From Capitulum mitella (lineage: Eukaryota; Arthropoda; Thecostraca; Pollicipedomorpha; Pollicipedidae): DNA of 64,000 nucleotides. Below the pieces are notes generated by a model. It was not told the DNA's origin and did no database searches. It was given only the letters and a program-made list of their open reading frames with translations. The stretch lies in assembly GCA_030062745.1 (NCBI GenBank), contig CP099849.1, positions 12,250,144-12,314,143 of the forward strand, in the 5' to 3' direction. Within the stretch, counting starts at the first letter, position 1; the number at the start of each line of letters is the position of its first letter. Position numbers and translations under genes: made by a program. This document shows positions 12,501 through 21,225 of the stretch, piece by piece.

Positions 12501-15500
12501 CGATCCTTGAATGACCCGCTTCCGCCTGTCATCCATCATTTTGGTGGATGCGATGCCCTTGTTCTCTTTTGACACTGTGGTCATAATATCGATTTCTTGC
12601 AGCGCTTTGTTCCATCATCATTTTGAGGTCTTTGTTAAGATGAAGGCGATGATATTCCTATTATTTCTGCACGTTCTGATGACTTCGTAAGTGATTACTC
12701 AGACCGAGCACAAATTGTGCCTTAGAACGGAGGCGCGGGCGCATCGCACAGCACACGCCTCGTGCCAGGCGTGCTGACGTCCCTCCCACAGAGGTGTTCC
12801 GTGACGGAGCGTTGCGAACGGTCTGCATTGCCGCCTCACCGGCGTGCCCGAGTGACCGGCTGCGGCCGGGGCGTCTCGGGCGTCCTTCGCTCCACAGCGC
12901 CCGGGTCCAGGAAGGTGGACGGTGTCGCCGCTGACCGGAGGCTGGCTGTGGTCTCCTGAGAGGCCAGGCTGGGTTTTGGCGGCGCCGCCGCCGCCGTCGC
13001 CGGTGGCGGCAGCGGCGGCGGCGGCGCGTTCCGCACGCCGAGCGCCGCCGCCAGTGCCGCTGACATCATGTATGGCCTCGCCGTGCTGCCGTCGTTCAGG
13101 TCCAGGTCGACCATGGCGCAGTAGAAGATGGTGTCGACGCCCATGTCGTACAGCGAGAAGGCGATGCCGGAGACCGCGAAGGCGAGCAGGCCGCTGAAGA
13201 TGGCGAGTAGCGCCCAGGGCACGGGCCCGGCCAGCCAGGCGGTTAGCAGCAGGTGGCAGAGCAGCACGCTGCCGGCAACCACCAGCAGGCGGCCCAACAT
13301 CAGAATCAGCGCCGTCACACAGTCGGCCACGGCCACCCGCGCCATGTTGCGCATCACCACCTGGACGCCCTTCCTGCCGGCCGGGCAGAGGCCGACGCTT
13401 TCCAGCGCCGTCACGATGTAGGCGCGCCGATTGATGAACTGGAGGCAGTTGTCCAGGCACCAGCAGCAGCAGGCGCAGCAGCAGAGGGCGGCGCGCGCCG
13501 CACACCCGCCGCGCCGCTCCAGCCGTTTGCGGGCGGCCGTCAGCGTCCAGCGCACCAGCCGGCACAGGGTGATGAGCAGCGAGCCGAACGCAGCCGTGCC
13601 AGAGTGGAACGTCAGCGCCTGCGTGTAGGCGATCATCGGCAGCGCCAGCTGCAGTCGCTTGTGTCCGCTGAAGTACCAGGTGGAGAAGGTGATGGCCACG
13701 GCGATCTGGTGCACTGCCGACACGAAATTCACCGCCCAGACGAGCGCCACGAAGTTGTATGCGTATATGAGCAGCTGCTGGTTACTGCGGCAAGAGGCCT
13801 TCGGACACTGTTTGCCGCAGTGAGTGGCGAAATCCTGTGGGAAGCAAGCGGCGCCGGTCGTGTAGGCTGGGCAGCCGGTGCAGCTCCCTTCGACGTGCCA
13901 TTCGTGGCTGCTGCCGAACAGGTGCAGGCAGACGAACACGAACGCCAGTATCGCCACCAGCTGTAGCGTGAAGCTGATGACCGGCATTAACAAGATGGAA
14001 AGCATGTCGGCGATGGCCGTGCTGCACTGCTTCAGGATGGCCACGGCCAGCTTGATCCTCTTGCGCAGCGCGATGACGAGCACCAGGACCAGCAGGGCCA
14101 GCGCTGCGCACAGGATCAGCAGCGCCATCCAGAAGAGCGGCGTCTGAGCCAGCCGGGAGGTGGTGCTGCCGGCGGCGGCATGCTGCGGCGGACGCTGCGC
14201 CACTTGGCGATACTTGTAGCCGCAGGCGGCGGACAGCGCCAGCAGGCCGAGCACGGCGCCGACCAGGCTCAGCCAGACGATCGGCCCGACGAAGCAGCGC
14301 AGCAGCACCAGGAACAGCAGCGAGAGCAGCAGCGGCACCAGCAGGCTGCTCACCGTCAGGCTGGTGAAATGCGAGACGACGAACTGCATCTGTTGGACGG
14401 CGGCCGCCGCCGCCTGTGACGGGTGACGTACAAATTCAGCTCGCGGCAGCGTGCTTCACAGGCCGTCCAACTGTGCGGCGGTTACCGTTGTGAACGCGGT
14501 TGCCGTAATGACGCCCTGGCCACTGATTTCTCTGTATTGGGGAGTGTCTTTTCCACAACAAAGGAAAAGTCAGGCTGTTGAGACCAGTGTTGGAAACCTG
14601 ATTTTTCTTCCTGGTGTCGGAGTACAAATTCTCTTTTGGAGTATAAAATGTCATGCGTTTATGTGGGAAGCATGGACTAACTAGGCGCTTTGCAAGCATA
14701 TGTGGCCAGCAGGGGCGGATTCAGCGGATCCGTTTTAGGGGGGGGGGCAATCACTTTGCTCTTGGGTCTACATGGTAGGTCAGTGGAGTCGACTGGGGGG
14801 GGGGGGGAAGCGGCTGGCCGTGGGCAGCGTGTTTGGAGTGTACTTCAGTAGCCTAGTATGAATGGTAAACCATCAGCCGGGGGGAGGGGACGCTGGGTAA
14901 CTTCAGACTTTGATTGAGTAGGGATACCCATGTCTTTTGAAGGGGGAGGGGGCAAGGGACCATTTTGGAGTGCAGGATTTTTCTTGGAGTATAAATTTTT
15001 TGGTGCTCCTTGACACCAGAAAACGACAGTTTTTCGAACACTGGTTGAGACAACGGAGGTACAGCGTGGCGATTATAAATGATGTCATAAGCGTGAAGTA
15101 TTGTCTGAGTTTGATCCAGGCGAGACTCACATTTATGCTGTTACGCAGGGCTTCATTGAGTACCTCACTGTCGTGAATTCTCAAGGGAAAACTTTAGTTT
15201 TGATCACCATCCTGGCGTTATTTGATGCACGGTTTCGTTCTCGCATAAAAGTTTTCACCCAAGTTTTGATCACATTTAAAATGACATCTGCGTCTCATAT
15301 GTGGCAGTTGCAGTGTTCATTGCCTAATTCTGCTTACTTTGTTCCAATCAACGCATTAAGATGGAGCGAGTTCTACGTCTAGAGTTATGAAGGAAATCAT
15401 GCTGAACAGAGTAGGAGAAAATGATGAACACGACCAGACACGTCCCTAGAGAAATCTTCACTGCAATTACAATAGAACGTTTATCTGTGTTGTGTTTATG

Positions 15501-17741
15501 AAGACGTTTTGACATGCAGCGTAATGGCTGAAATAAAGGTCTGCGATTGACCATGTCTGACCGGCCCCCCTTGGCCGACCGTCCCCTGGTCGAGGACTGA
15601 CAGCCCGCCCTCTGACCGGCCCCATCAGGCGGACTACGTCTGGAAGGCGATTCAGGAACGAGTTATGGCGTAACAGTTACTAACATTTAACTGACTTACA
15701 TTTACTTACAGTTATTAAATCTAGACAGTCGATGGCGTGAGTCAGTAACAGTGTGGCGTATTAGTGGCACTACTTCCTTTCTTTTGTTTTGCCACGTCGC
15801 CGAAAGAAACAAGAAACCAGAACAGTTAGCAAAACTGCGTTCTGGGCCTGAAGTGGGTCCTACCTGTATCACGGGCTGTGTGATGTTGGTCGTGTTCCAG
15901 TGCGGCAGAGCCGGCAGTGTCAGGTTGACGGGAAGTTTGGTGCTGTTGACCAAGCTGCGGCCGCCAGGCAGACGATGTGCGGTGCCGTTTTGCCGCGTGG
16001 TGTTGTCTTGGCTGACGGCCAGCGTGTGGTGCAGGTCGGTAGAGAGGTCCTTCAGCTTGTCGACCGAATCGGCCACGGAGTCGGGCACACAGCGGCCGGC
16101 CACGGGCCGCGAACGGACGTACCAGGGCGCGCAGTGATAGCCGTCCACCAGCTGAACGTACGTCATCGTCGGGTCCACGTCTGGCAGGCAGTAGCGAAGT
16201 TGCGTCTTCAGCTCGTTCTCAGTCTTGAAGTTGAGGCTGGACTTGTTGAAGCTCGTAGGCAATGCGCCGAAAAAGTAGCTTTCCGGGCACTTTGCAACGC
16301 AAATTTGTGGCGTTTGGCAGCCGAAGATAGGAGTGGTGGAACCGGCGCACTTTGTCAAGTCGAAAAAGAGGAGGTACGGCTTGTGTTCGTACCCCTTGTT
16401 GACGCCGCAGATGTTGCCACTGGAGTCGGAGGGCAAGGTGAAACGTCGGATCGACCCTTGGGACATGGCAATGCTGGCCACAACGATCCAGCCTGTAATG
16501 AACGCGGCGAACACCAGTAGGCAAGGCGTATCGGTGCAGCTGCGTTTGCTTCCCATGGATGAGCCACTGGCCATGTTGGTTTAGCAAATGATGGCTACAA
16601 CATTGGCTACACGCATTCGCACGGACCGATCTTGACAATGGCGCCCCGTAGTGTTTAGGCCAATGTCGCAGGCCGCTTGGCAGAACCTGGGTTGTGGCAT
16701 TGTTTCATGTCGCCGCATTGTTTATGCAACACATTAAAAGCCTTTGCTAGATGTTGTTGATTTATCATATCAGGCACGTTGACGAGTTGGATGCAAAAGA
16801 CGTTAAAACGAACGAGAAATATGTGAGTTTTCTCATGTTGACATGCGTTGCACGTGATAGAGCGGTTCAGGTAACTTATATTTTATATCATAGCCATTGG
16901 GTATTTGCATTCGTGGTAATCATCTGGTTGAAAAATTAATCCGCGTTGTTTTCACGATGCTGTTCGTGGTCTAACATTTAGTGCGCTAAACTATGGGGCT
17001 AAATGGATTATGTGCGTTCCTTGTAACCTGTCGTAACTTTGACGGGCAGAGGTATAATGTAAGGAAGTAAAGGAATTTTTATCAATACCGCGAGCGAATG
17101 TTGGATTCTGGAGAAGAACTTTTGTAGAAAATCCGGCCCAGAAAATAAGTGATAATGTTGATAGTTGTTCCTGATCTCCCATTTGGAATCTGCTGTTAGC
17201 CGGAGATAAAAGCGCCGTGGGAAGTACTTGTTTGCAGGTCTCTAAGGAAAATTTCCCATTTTTAACGTAACCAAGCATGGTGGTAATGGACACTTAATGC
17301 AGTATGTTGTAGGCATCACATCCAAAGACAGACCCATGATTTTTTTTTTTTCTTGGCCCATGTGTTTTGGGGCGATTTTAAGTTGGTTGGGTGAGAACCA
17401 TTGTGAGACGGTTGTGATACACACACACACACACGCATACAGGACTGATCTTAAAATTTTCCCCACTTGTTAGTGCCGCCGACCCACCGACCCGCCAGAC
17501 TATTGCCATTTGCATCCGTGACTTCGGCATTGCCTCATTGTTGGTCGTTTCTTAGCGTTGTACATTGATTGTTCTGTACCTTGATGTGCTAACGCTTCAA
17601 GAGCTTGCTTCGGCCATTGACGCCAGTGTCTTTTGGCAGGTGGATATTTTGAAGTCGGAGCTGAACCGCGCTGTAGCGGAGAGAGACAACATGGCTGCCC
17701 AGCTACAGCGCATGCGCGCCATGGAACTGAACCGGCCTTAG
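423..17741 (+). CDS. CEP290: CEP290-like centrosomal/ciliary coiled-coil protein, 3' part (15 exons)
   Basis: Fifteen exons join with consistent phases: 423-561, 838-978, 1235-1387, 1679-1834, 2148-2373, 3084-3378, 4281-4475, 5073-5304, 5782-5941, 6124-6305, 6568-6760, 10721-10905, 11351-11487, 11719-11938, 17640-17741. They encode 904 residues ending in TAG, nearly all heptad-like coiled coil. The order of motifs follows vertebrate CEP290: a block like LxQKEQSLAEYRRLLGQAR, then a short LAEQERAIGALMERLRQ block, then MRNKERQHHALARVLRDLK, then KWEERKRWQ with LRGRLKEKE, then a late block ILRRLVERLRADNLRLRREL. CEP290 forms the Y-link scaffold of the ciliary transition zone; in arthropods such genes serve sensory cilia and sperm. 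The 5' end is outside the window: the first exon starts with the third base of a codon. The C-terminus after the last strong match is shorter than in vertebrates. Orthology is from motif recognition, not a search. Confidence 0.85.
838..978 (+). CDS. CEP290: CEP290-like exon
   Basis: Residues 47-93, phase 0 at both ends; contains RALLEEALGQLQTGAVD and HWLERCQGAELE. Acceptor gtgctgcag, donor gtgagg. The acceptor has almost no pyrimidine tract, so an alternative upstream AG is possible. Confidence 0.78.
1235..1387 (+). CDS. CEP290: CEP290-like exon
   Basis: Residues 94-144, phase 0 at both ends, from acceptor tgtgacag to donor gtagac. Regular coiled coil, for example LRLRTERLTAECNHV and ICRLKNQLQLRL. 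Confidence 0.82.
1679..1834 (+). CDS. CEP290: CEP290-like exon, low-complexity linker
   Basis: Residues 145-196, phase 0 at both ends (acceptor ggtttcag, donor gtgcgc). Unlike its neighbours it is Ser/Ala/Pro-rich (SERSPPASVGSASSQ) and not coiled coil, so it would be a flexible linker. The phases fit, but with no family motif this exon is less certain. Confidence 0.6.
2148..2373 (+). CDS. CEP290: CEP290-like exon
   Basis: Residues 197-271 plus one base of a split codon. Acceptor cggacag, donor gtaacg. Contains HVSALRGLLTPLEGQPDV and LRRRLSAAL, matching the region where vertebrate CEP290 has a short proline break between coils (…PDPSLPLPNQLE… type). Confidence 0.78.
3084..3378 (+). CDS. CEP290: CEP290-like exon with a conserved coil block
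   Basis: Begins with the last two bases of the split Asp codon and ends two bases into the next codon (acceptor ggcgcccag, donor gtgagt). An acidic proline-rich start (EPAPPEPPELPEPSS) is followed by a block with QRLAQKEQSLAEYRRLLGQA and then HQQELARASDQL, one of the clearest matches to CEP290. Confidence 0.85.
3870..4232. repeat. GTCCGT/GTGGTC minisatellite before an acceptor
   Basis: About 360 bp built from 11-12 bp units such as GTCCGTCTGTG and GTCGGGCCGTG, arranged in higher-order blocks. Several frames on both strands stay open through it; the resulting peptides (RAVVRPWSV, DHGRTTDGP types) are repeat artefacts. It occupies most of the 3' half of the intron before the CEP290 exon at 4281. 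Confidence 0.9.
4281..4475 (+). CDS. CEP290: CEP290-like exon
   Basis: Completes Ser370, runs to residue 434 and leaves two bases of Gln435. Donor gtgcgt. Contains LHESGELLAEQERAIGALM. The acceptor (gtccgccgccag) lies about 50 bp after the end of a minisatellite and lacks a proper pyrimidine tract. Confidence 0.8.
5073..5304 (+). CDS. CEP290: CEP290-like exon
   Basis: Residues 436-512, completing the split Gln. Acceptor gtgcggcag, donor gtgagc. Ends with LLHRLAEIMRNKERQHHALA and RVLRDLK, equivalent to the vertebrate block where a coil carries KEKQQKALSRAL-type sequence. Confidence 0.85.
5752..5776. repeat. (GGGCC)n run at a 3' splice site
   Basis: Four to five GGGCC pentamers immediately upstream of the acceptor cgcgcag, where a pyrimidine tract would normally be. 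Confidence 0.85.
5782..5941 (+). CDS. CEP290: CEP290-like exon
   Basis: Residues 513-565 plus one base; donor gtgagc. Coiled coil with EEAAQLEQENAKQQL and LSAAQAELDTIK. The acceptor cgcgcag directly follows a (GGGCC)n pentamer run instead of pyrimidines. Confidence 0.78.
6124..6305 (+). CDS. CEP290: CEP290-like exon
   Basis: Residues 566-626, completing a Gly codon. Acceptor gtgctgcag, donor gtaggt. Contains ELNERTLQCHRLQAELHE and LHRQLEAARQKL, then a short linker. Confidence 0.82.
6568..6760 (+). CDS. CEP290: CEP290-like exon with KWEERKRWQ block
   Basis: Residues 627-690 plus one base. Contains EELAKWEERKRWQ and LRGRLKEKEAECERQ; this is the best family match in the gene (vertebrates have a WEEGKKWQ…LKEKEGE block). 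The donor gtcagt and the last ~20 exon bases are repeated downstream in a 47-bp minisatellite. Confidence 0.88.
6742..6990. repeat. 47-bp minisatellite seeded at a CEP290 splice donor
   Basis: Units of 47 bp contain exon-like bases (GATACG…ACTCTCTCCG) joined to GTCAGTGG and about 20 intron bases. Donor-like GT positions fall at 6761 (real), 6808, 6855 and 6902 with exact 47-bp spacing; two more degenerate units follow to about 6990. Confidence 0.9.
6991..8362. other. CEP290 intron sequence, no feature
   Basis: Unique-looking AT-rich intron. Positions 7770-7870 contain degenerate GAGTCnGAGTCTGAGTC short repeats. No coding exon seen. Confidence 0.5.
8363..9591. mobile_element. 1.2-kb TTAA-flanked piggyBac-type MITE, copy 1
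   Basis: Bounded by TTAA at 8363-8366 and 9588-9591. The ends are inverted: CCCTATTCCCGG at the left and CCGGGAATAAGG at the right. TTAA target duplication and CCCT…AGGG ends are the hallmark of the piggyBac superfamily. Inside the termini are GGCAGGGGGG…AATCCGCC hairpin segments. There is no transposase reading frame, so it is non-autonomous. A second copy with about 85-90% identity by eye lies at 39053-40274. Confidence 0.85.
9592..10720. other. CEP290 intron sequence, no feature
   Basis: No repeat structure or exon could be supported. The open stretches at 9.7-10.4 kb lack recognisable motifs and family-like codon bias. Confidence 0.4.
10721..10905 (+). CDS. CEP290: CEP290-like exon
   Basis: Completes Val691 and runs to residue 752. 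Acceptor tttcggccag, donor gtaacc. Contains RYQAMERENQQLREQLSQ and QLDQLRQQVHTLTSRLAAQR. It follows a 3.96-kb intron that holds the 47-bp array and the first 1.2-kb TTAA element. Confidence 0.85.
11351..11487 (+). CDS. CEP290: CEP290-like exon
   Basis: Residues 753-797 plus two bases. Acceptor cacatcag, donor gtcagt. Contains YEAELAQLRTRTQELEEQN and LKAEISEL. Codon use is less GC-rich than in neighbouring exons. Confidence 0.82.
11719..11938 (+). CDS. CEP290: CEP290-like exon
   Basis: Completes Arg798 and runs to residue 871. Acceptor tgtgtggcag, donor gtgact. An Ala/Gly/Pro-rich stretch precedes SILRRLVERLRADNLRLRRE, equivalent to the late CEP290 block with a KKVVEKVQRENEQLKK-type sequence. 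Confidence 0.83.
11939..12835. other. CEP290 intron 3' of the SLC44-like gene
   Basis: On the minus strand this is the region downstream of the SLC44 stop. No exon or repeat could be supported. Confidence 0.4.
12836..14413 (-). CDS. SLC44-like coding exon 2
   Basis: 526 codons including the stop. Unusually, nearly the whole multi-helix transporter core is one exon. Its start encodes AAAAAVQQMQFVV after acceptor CGTCACAG. The C-terminal tail after the conserved YMMSAAL is Pro/Ala-rich and unlike the family. Confidence 0.92.
   Translation of the reverse strand, partial: AAAAAVQQMQFVVSHFTSLTVSSLLVPLLLSLLFLVLLRCFVGPIVWLSLVGAVLGLLALSAACGYKYRQVAQRPPQHAAAGSTTSRLAQTPLFWMALLILCAALALLVLVLVIALRKRIKLAVAILKQCSTAIADMLSILLMPVISFTLQLVAILAFVFVCLHLFGSSHEWHVEGSCTGCPAYTTGAACFPQDFATHCGKQCPKASCRSNQQLLIYAYNFVALVWAVNFVSAVHQIAVAITFSTWYFSGHKRLQLALPMIAYTQALTFHSGTAAFGSLLITLCRLVRWTLTAARKRLERRGGCAARAALCCCACCCWCLDNCLQFINRRAYIVTALESVGLCPAGRKGVQVVMRNMARVAVADCVTALILMLGRLLVVAGSVLLCHLLLTAWLAGPVPWALLAIFSGLLAFAVSGIAFSLYDMGVDTIFYCAMVDLDLNDGSTARPYMMSAALAAALGVRNAPPPPLPPPATAAAAPPKPSLASQETTASLRSAATPSTFLDPGAVERRTPETPRPQPVTRARR
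12836..16574 (-). CDS. Choline transporter-like protein (SLC44/CTL family)
   Basis: Two coding exons on the minus strand, 16574-15864 and 14413-12836, joined in phase 0 (donor CAG|GTAGGA, acceptor CGTCACAG), giving 762 aa. Residues 1-237: short cytoplasmic start, one membrane helix (FAAFITGWIVVASIAM), the CTL signature SSGNICG and KPYLLFFDLTKC, then a long extracellular loop with several N-glycosylation sequons (NTT, NGT, NST, NLT, NIT). Residues 238-762: about nine more helices; the family signature GTAAFGSLLITLCRLVR near residues 509-525; a Cys-rich CCCACCCWC stretch; FINRRAYIVTA near 563; DMGVDTIFYC near 660; LNDGSTARPYMMS near 676. Family members move choline and related amines across plasma or mitochondrial membranes; which SLC44 member this is cannot be told. 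The gene sits entirely inside the last CEP290 intron, antisense to it. Confidence 0.93.
14414..15863. other. SLC44-like intron with poly-G transposon debris
   Basis: Single intron of the antisense gene. Around 14715-14815 two runs of ten or more G occur next to GGCGGATTCAGCGGATCC, the kind of G-rich, GGATCC-containing end shared by several dispersed elements of this window. No coding sequence is seen. Confidence 0.5.
15864..16574 (-). CDS. SLC44-like coding exon 1
   Basis: 237 codons from ATG at 16574 (context CCAACATGG, a good Kozak match; Met7 is a possible second start) to donor GTAGGA. Carries TM1 and the glycosylated extracellular loop. Confidence 0.9.
16575..17639. other. SLC44-like 5' flank and CEP290 intron end
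   Basis: Should contain the promoter and 5' UTR of the minus-strand gene. No TATA box is obvious. A short (CA)n run lies near 17420-17436. Confidence 0.4.
17640..17741 (+). CDS. CEP290: CEP290-like terminal exon
   Basis: Residues 872-904 and TAG, phase 0, after acceptor cttttggcag. Encodes VDILKSELNRAVAERDNMAA and a short tail. It lies 5.7 kb after the previous exon, beyond the whole antisense SLC44 gene; I saw no additional coil exon in that interval. Confidence 0.7.
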   Translation: MDILKSELNRAVAERDNMAAQLQRMRAMELNRP

Positions 17742-19552
17742 TCTTTGGCCAGAGCCGGATGAAGTGTTATTTCAGTTCGCCGGCGAAATAGGACGAAGCT
17801 AGAATGGGAGTTTTTAAAGATGCTAATCATTGCCGCTGAAGACTGTGACGACCCTAGTCCGCAGAACTGCATTGATGAAACCTGCACGGACCATGGTAGA
17901 CCGGTCCATGGTAGACATACATGCTAGTTTGTGTTTGTTTGACACCAGGTTATTGGATGTGAAGTAAAGTGTGCGTCTGTACAAATCTACGCGCTTTTTA
18001 TTCTTTGTGGCGAGCACAACTTTTTTACAATCCGACAAGCCAATCGTATACTGGTAATAGTTACATCAGTTCCGTTTGACGTCGGTGTTCGAAGAGCCTC
18101 GTGGTCATAGGGGTTACTAATGGCGCCTGATACCGGCTCCACGATATAGCAGTCCTCTTTCCATTCATTCTTACCATAGCATTCGCAACATACCATTGTC
18201 GGCCGTGGGAGCGTGATGTTCCATTTTCAATTCTGGATGATACGCGTTCACTGCATTTGATAGTGCGCATCCGTAGAATTAATAATGGGGTTTTTGTTTG
18301 AGTTTCGGTCTTGCCGCATTGAATGATTAATTACGGCGGACATATTTCCACTCACGTTTATATACAAAATAAAATTCATCATCGCGTTCGCTTTTCGGAT
18401 TTCCGAGGACCATTTTGCATGCCACCTGTCTCCCATTCTCCCACTGGCAAACGTCGCTTTGTGTCGAAATGCCGGACAGCTGGAGATCCTAGTTGCCGAA
18501 ACGTAATGTACTGGACTGTTGTGGACGAGGACAACAAGTCTAAAAAATACTGATACCGATACCATGCAAGGTCGCCATATGTATGTGACAAAACAGTATC
18601 GCATCTGTGCTGTATCATATCTTATCACAACTGGATCTTCATACGTCTCTGACACAAAGGAACAATCGACGACATTGTTCAGGAACAGACTAGTCATGAA
18701 AAAAACGCATTTTGCATGTCATGAAAACACGCTGTGATGTGAACTGTAATCAGTGTCATCGCGAACCAAATATTCCGCATCAGCGTGTGCTCGTTCCGTA
18801 GCATTCCCATCAGCAGCGTGCTCGCAGGACGCGGCAGGGGGCAGTGCGGCTCCACTCAGCCTAGAGCAGGTCATCCATGAGACCCATCTCGATCCGGAGA
18901 TCCAAACCGACTGTTCCAGGCAAGGCAGACTGTTGTCTGTTGTTAACTGTTGTCTTGCTTTGATGATCTTTGGTTGCATCCACTGAGTCGCGCTGTAGAG
19001 GCATCACTCATGGCTGATGCAGGGCCCTGGAAATGCTGGAAGTCCAAGCCATTTTATACATTTAAAAGGATTACGGGAACAAAAACTGAATGAGACGACA
19101 TCTTGAACCTTCCACAAACAACAGAGCTCACTGCTGGGTCTTCCACTCAATATACAAGGAACATAAACACAATATGTCAGGGAAAACAGACTAGTCTCAA
19201 AATATCATAATGAGTAATTATATAAATATACAGGGCTGCATCCACCTTCAACTGAATTACGAATGATGATACGAATGAGAATGAGAGGAAGGGGGGGTTA
19301 TGAACTGAGCGTGAATGTAAATGACTGACGAATCTCTTCCAACAACTTTATCTGTTTAAAATGTATTAAACTTGGAAACAGCTGGCATGAATGGTCTTTT
19401 CCTACTTACCCCTGTATACGACTGATCCATGCACTTTTATGCGTGTTTAATGTGATGTCACAGAGTCAGACCAACATGTCACACCGTAGCTATTATTTGT
19501 TTTCATCTGTTTTTTACCAAACAGGGGCACATGTGCACTGCCATGACTTTAG
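17742..19552. other. Intergenic, CEP290 3' flank
   Basis: No gene or clear repeat recognised up to the hAT target duplication. Confidence 0.4.
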
Positions 19553-19560
19553 GAGAGAGT
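19553..19560. repeat. hAT target-site duplication, left
   Basis: GAGAGAGT, identical to 23205-23212. Confidence 0.9.
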
Positions 19561-20253
19561 CATAGGTGGGCACTGGTCCGTTACTCCGTTACTCCGTTAC
19601 TAACGAAGTTACTTTTTTGAGTAACGGAGTAACGGACCCGTTACTTTTATTTTACTGTAACGGACTGAGTAACGGAAGTTACTTTTGTGGTCCGTTACTC
19701 CGTTACTTTCTGGTCCGTTACTCCGTTACTCCGTTACTTTTTAAACTCCTTACAGACACCGCCCGGCTTTATTTGCATCGGCACACGCCATTGGCTACTT
19801 GAATAGCCAACACCCAATAGCGTGGGGCGATACAAGCGCGGCTGGGCGCGCACTCAGCTGACAGTTGCGAAGTCGACTTGTTGACAATATTCGTCAGCTG
19901 ATAAACGTTGACGGCAAGCTGGCGGCAATGGTTCAGTATAAAGGCCAGCTGACTGTTCTGTTTTGGGACAAAAGTATTGAATTATGCGTAAGTTTGATAT
20001 GACTTAGAATTATAAATTGACCAGTCGTCATTTTTCGGGCTAAAAGATATCAAAGTTATTGTCATTTATACTGGAACAGCCAACTGACGGCAGTTTTCAA
20101 TGTTGTCTCAAGGCAGTCACGGATTGCTTACCACCGCCACACTGTTCCCCGCCAAGATCACTCAAGCACATGATTACTGCCTTGGATCTGTGATGTCCAT
20201 GGGGTGGTGACTGATTCTTGACTGGCCTGAAATTTTAACTACCTGACACTAAA

Positions 20254-20553
20254 ATGTCCCATCAAGGCGTCTTTACGCCGCCACTGGAGGTCGAAAACCT
20301 TGACTCCGAGTCCGACGGTGCCTCAGCTTCGGAGGCAGAGGACGAGCCCGGTCTGGGTCACCCATGGCCACATCTAGAAACGTACTTTGAGTTTAAGGAG
20401 GAGGGGAAAAACGTCATTTTTACGTATGCCCTGTGCCGACTGAAAGAGGTTATAATCAAGGGTCACAAGAGTAGCCTTTCAAACCTAAAGGCACATATCA
20501 AGAGGAAGCATTATTTACGTTATTTTCAGGTGAGAACAGAATGTGCACAATAA
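20254..20553 (+). pseudogene. BED zinc-finger N-terminus of hAT transposase
   Basis: A 99-residue frame from ATG. After an acidic start it reads PHLETYFEF…YALCRLKE…KSSLSNLKAHIKRKH, the layout of a BED finger (aromatic start, CxxC, SSLxxHxxxxH). The first zinc-ligand Cys position holds Tyr (YALC in place of CxxC). A good donor (TATTTTCAG|GTGAGA) lies at 20530, so the coding exon was probably 20254-20529. No following transposase exon is intact; a weak hATC-like remnant may exist around 22790-22915. Confidence 0.7.
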
Positions 20554-20644
20554 GTTGTCAGTAGTGAAGCATAATTATGAAGCTTGTCGACTATTGCTTG
20601 GACTATTTGCCTTAACCATATTCTCTGCAGGCAGTGAGATTCAC

Positions 20645-21225
20645 ATTACCGTGGGAGGGGGGAGGGGCAGATCTGCGGTAATCTACCTTTCGGCCGACGC
20701 TTACGCGTAATTTTTGGAGACGCGGAAGTGACGACACAAGTTGTGTGAACAATTTAGCCCATTCAGGTATTTTTCTAAGCACTGGCCCCTACTGGATGTG
20801 TAAACTGACTTGGTTAGGTAACTCTTGAATTTTGATTCAGTTGACACATGTTTGCCTTCAGCCGATACGAGCTAACCAAACCAAAAAACAGGCAAATTGA
20901 ACCTAACAAAAAATTAGTTTTACACACCCATCTAGGGCAACCCCTGCAACCATACAGTAGGTTTTAGGTTAGGTTAGGTTAAATCATTTTTAACTTGGAG
21001 GACAGGCTACATTGTCCATGCGATTCGAGTTACCACTTGTGCGTTCCCGAAAAAAAATATCTACTGGCCGAAACACCTTTCGGCTGACACATTATTTTTT
21101 GTACACGCAGAAGTGAGGACCCAAACTCAAACATGATATGAGCCGTTGCCACTTTTGCACCTTCGAAAAATATGCATTGGCCGAAAGGTGAAGATTACCA
21201 ATTCTGCCCCCTCCCCTCCCCGCCC
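20645..21225. mobile_element. Fold-back element nested in the hAT
   Basis: Imperfect inverted ends: GGGAGGGGCAGATCTGCGGT with AATCTACCTTTCGGCC at the left, and GGCCGAAAGGTGAAGATT followed by TCTGCCCCCTCCCCTCCCC at the right. The interior has no coding capacity. It interrupts the space between the BED exon and the rest of the hAT. Confidence 0.65.
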
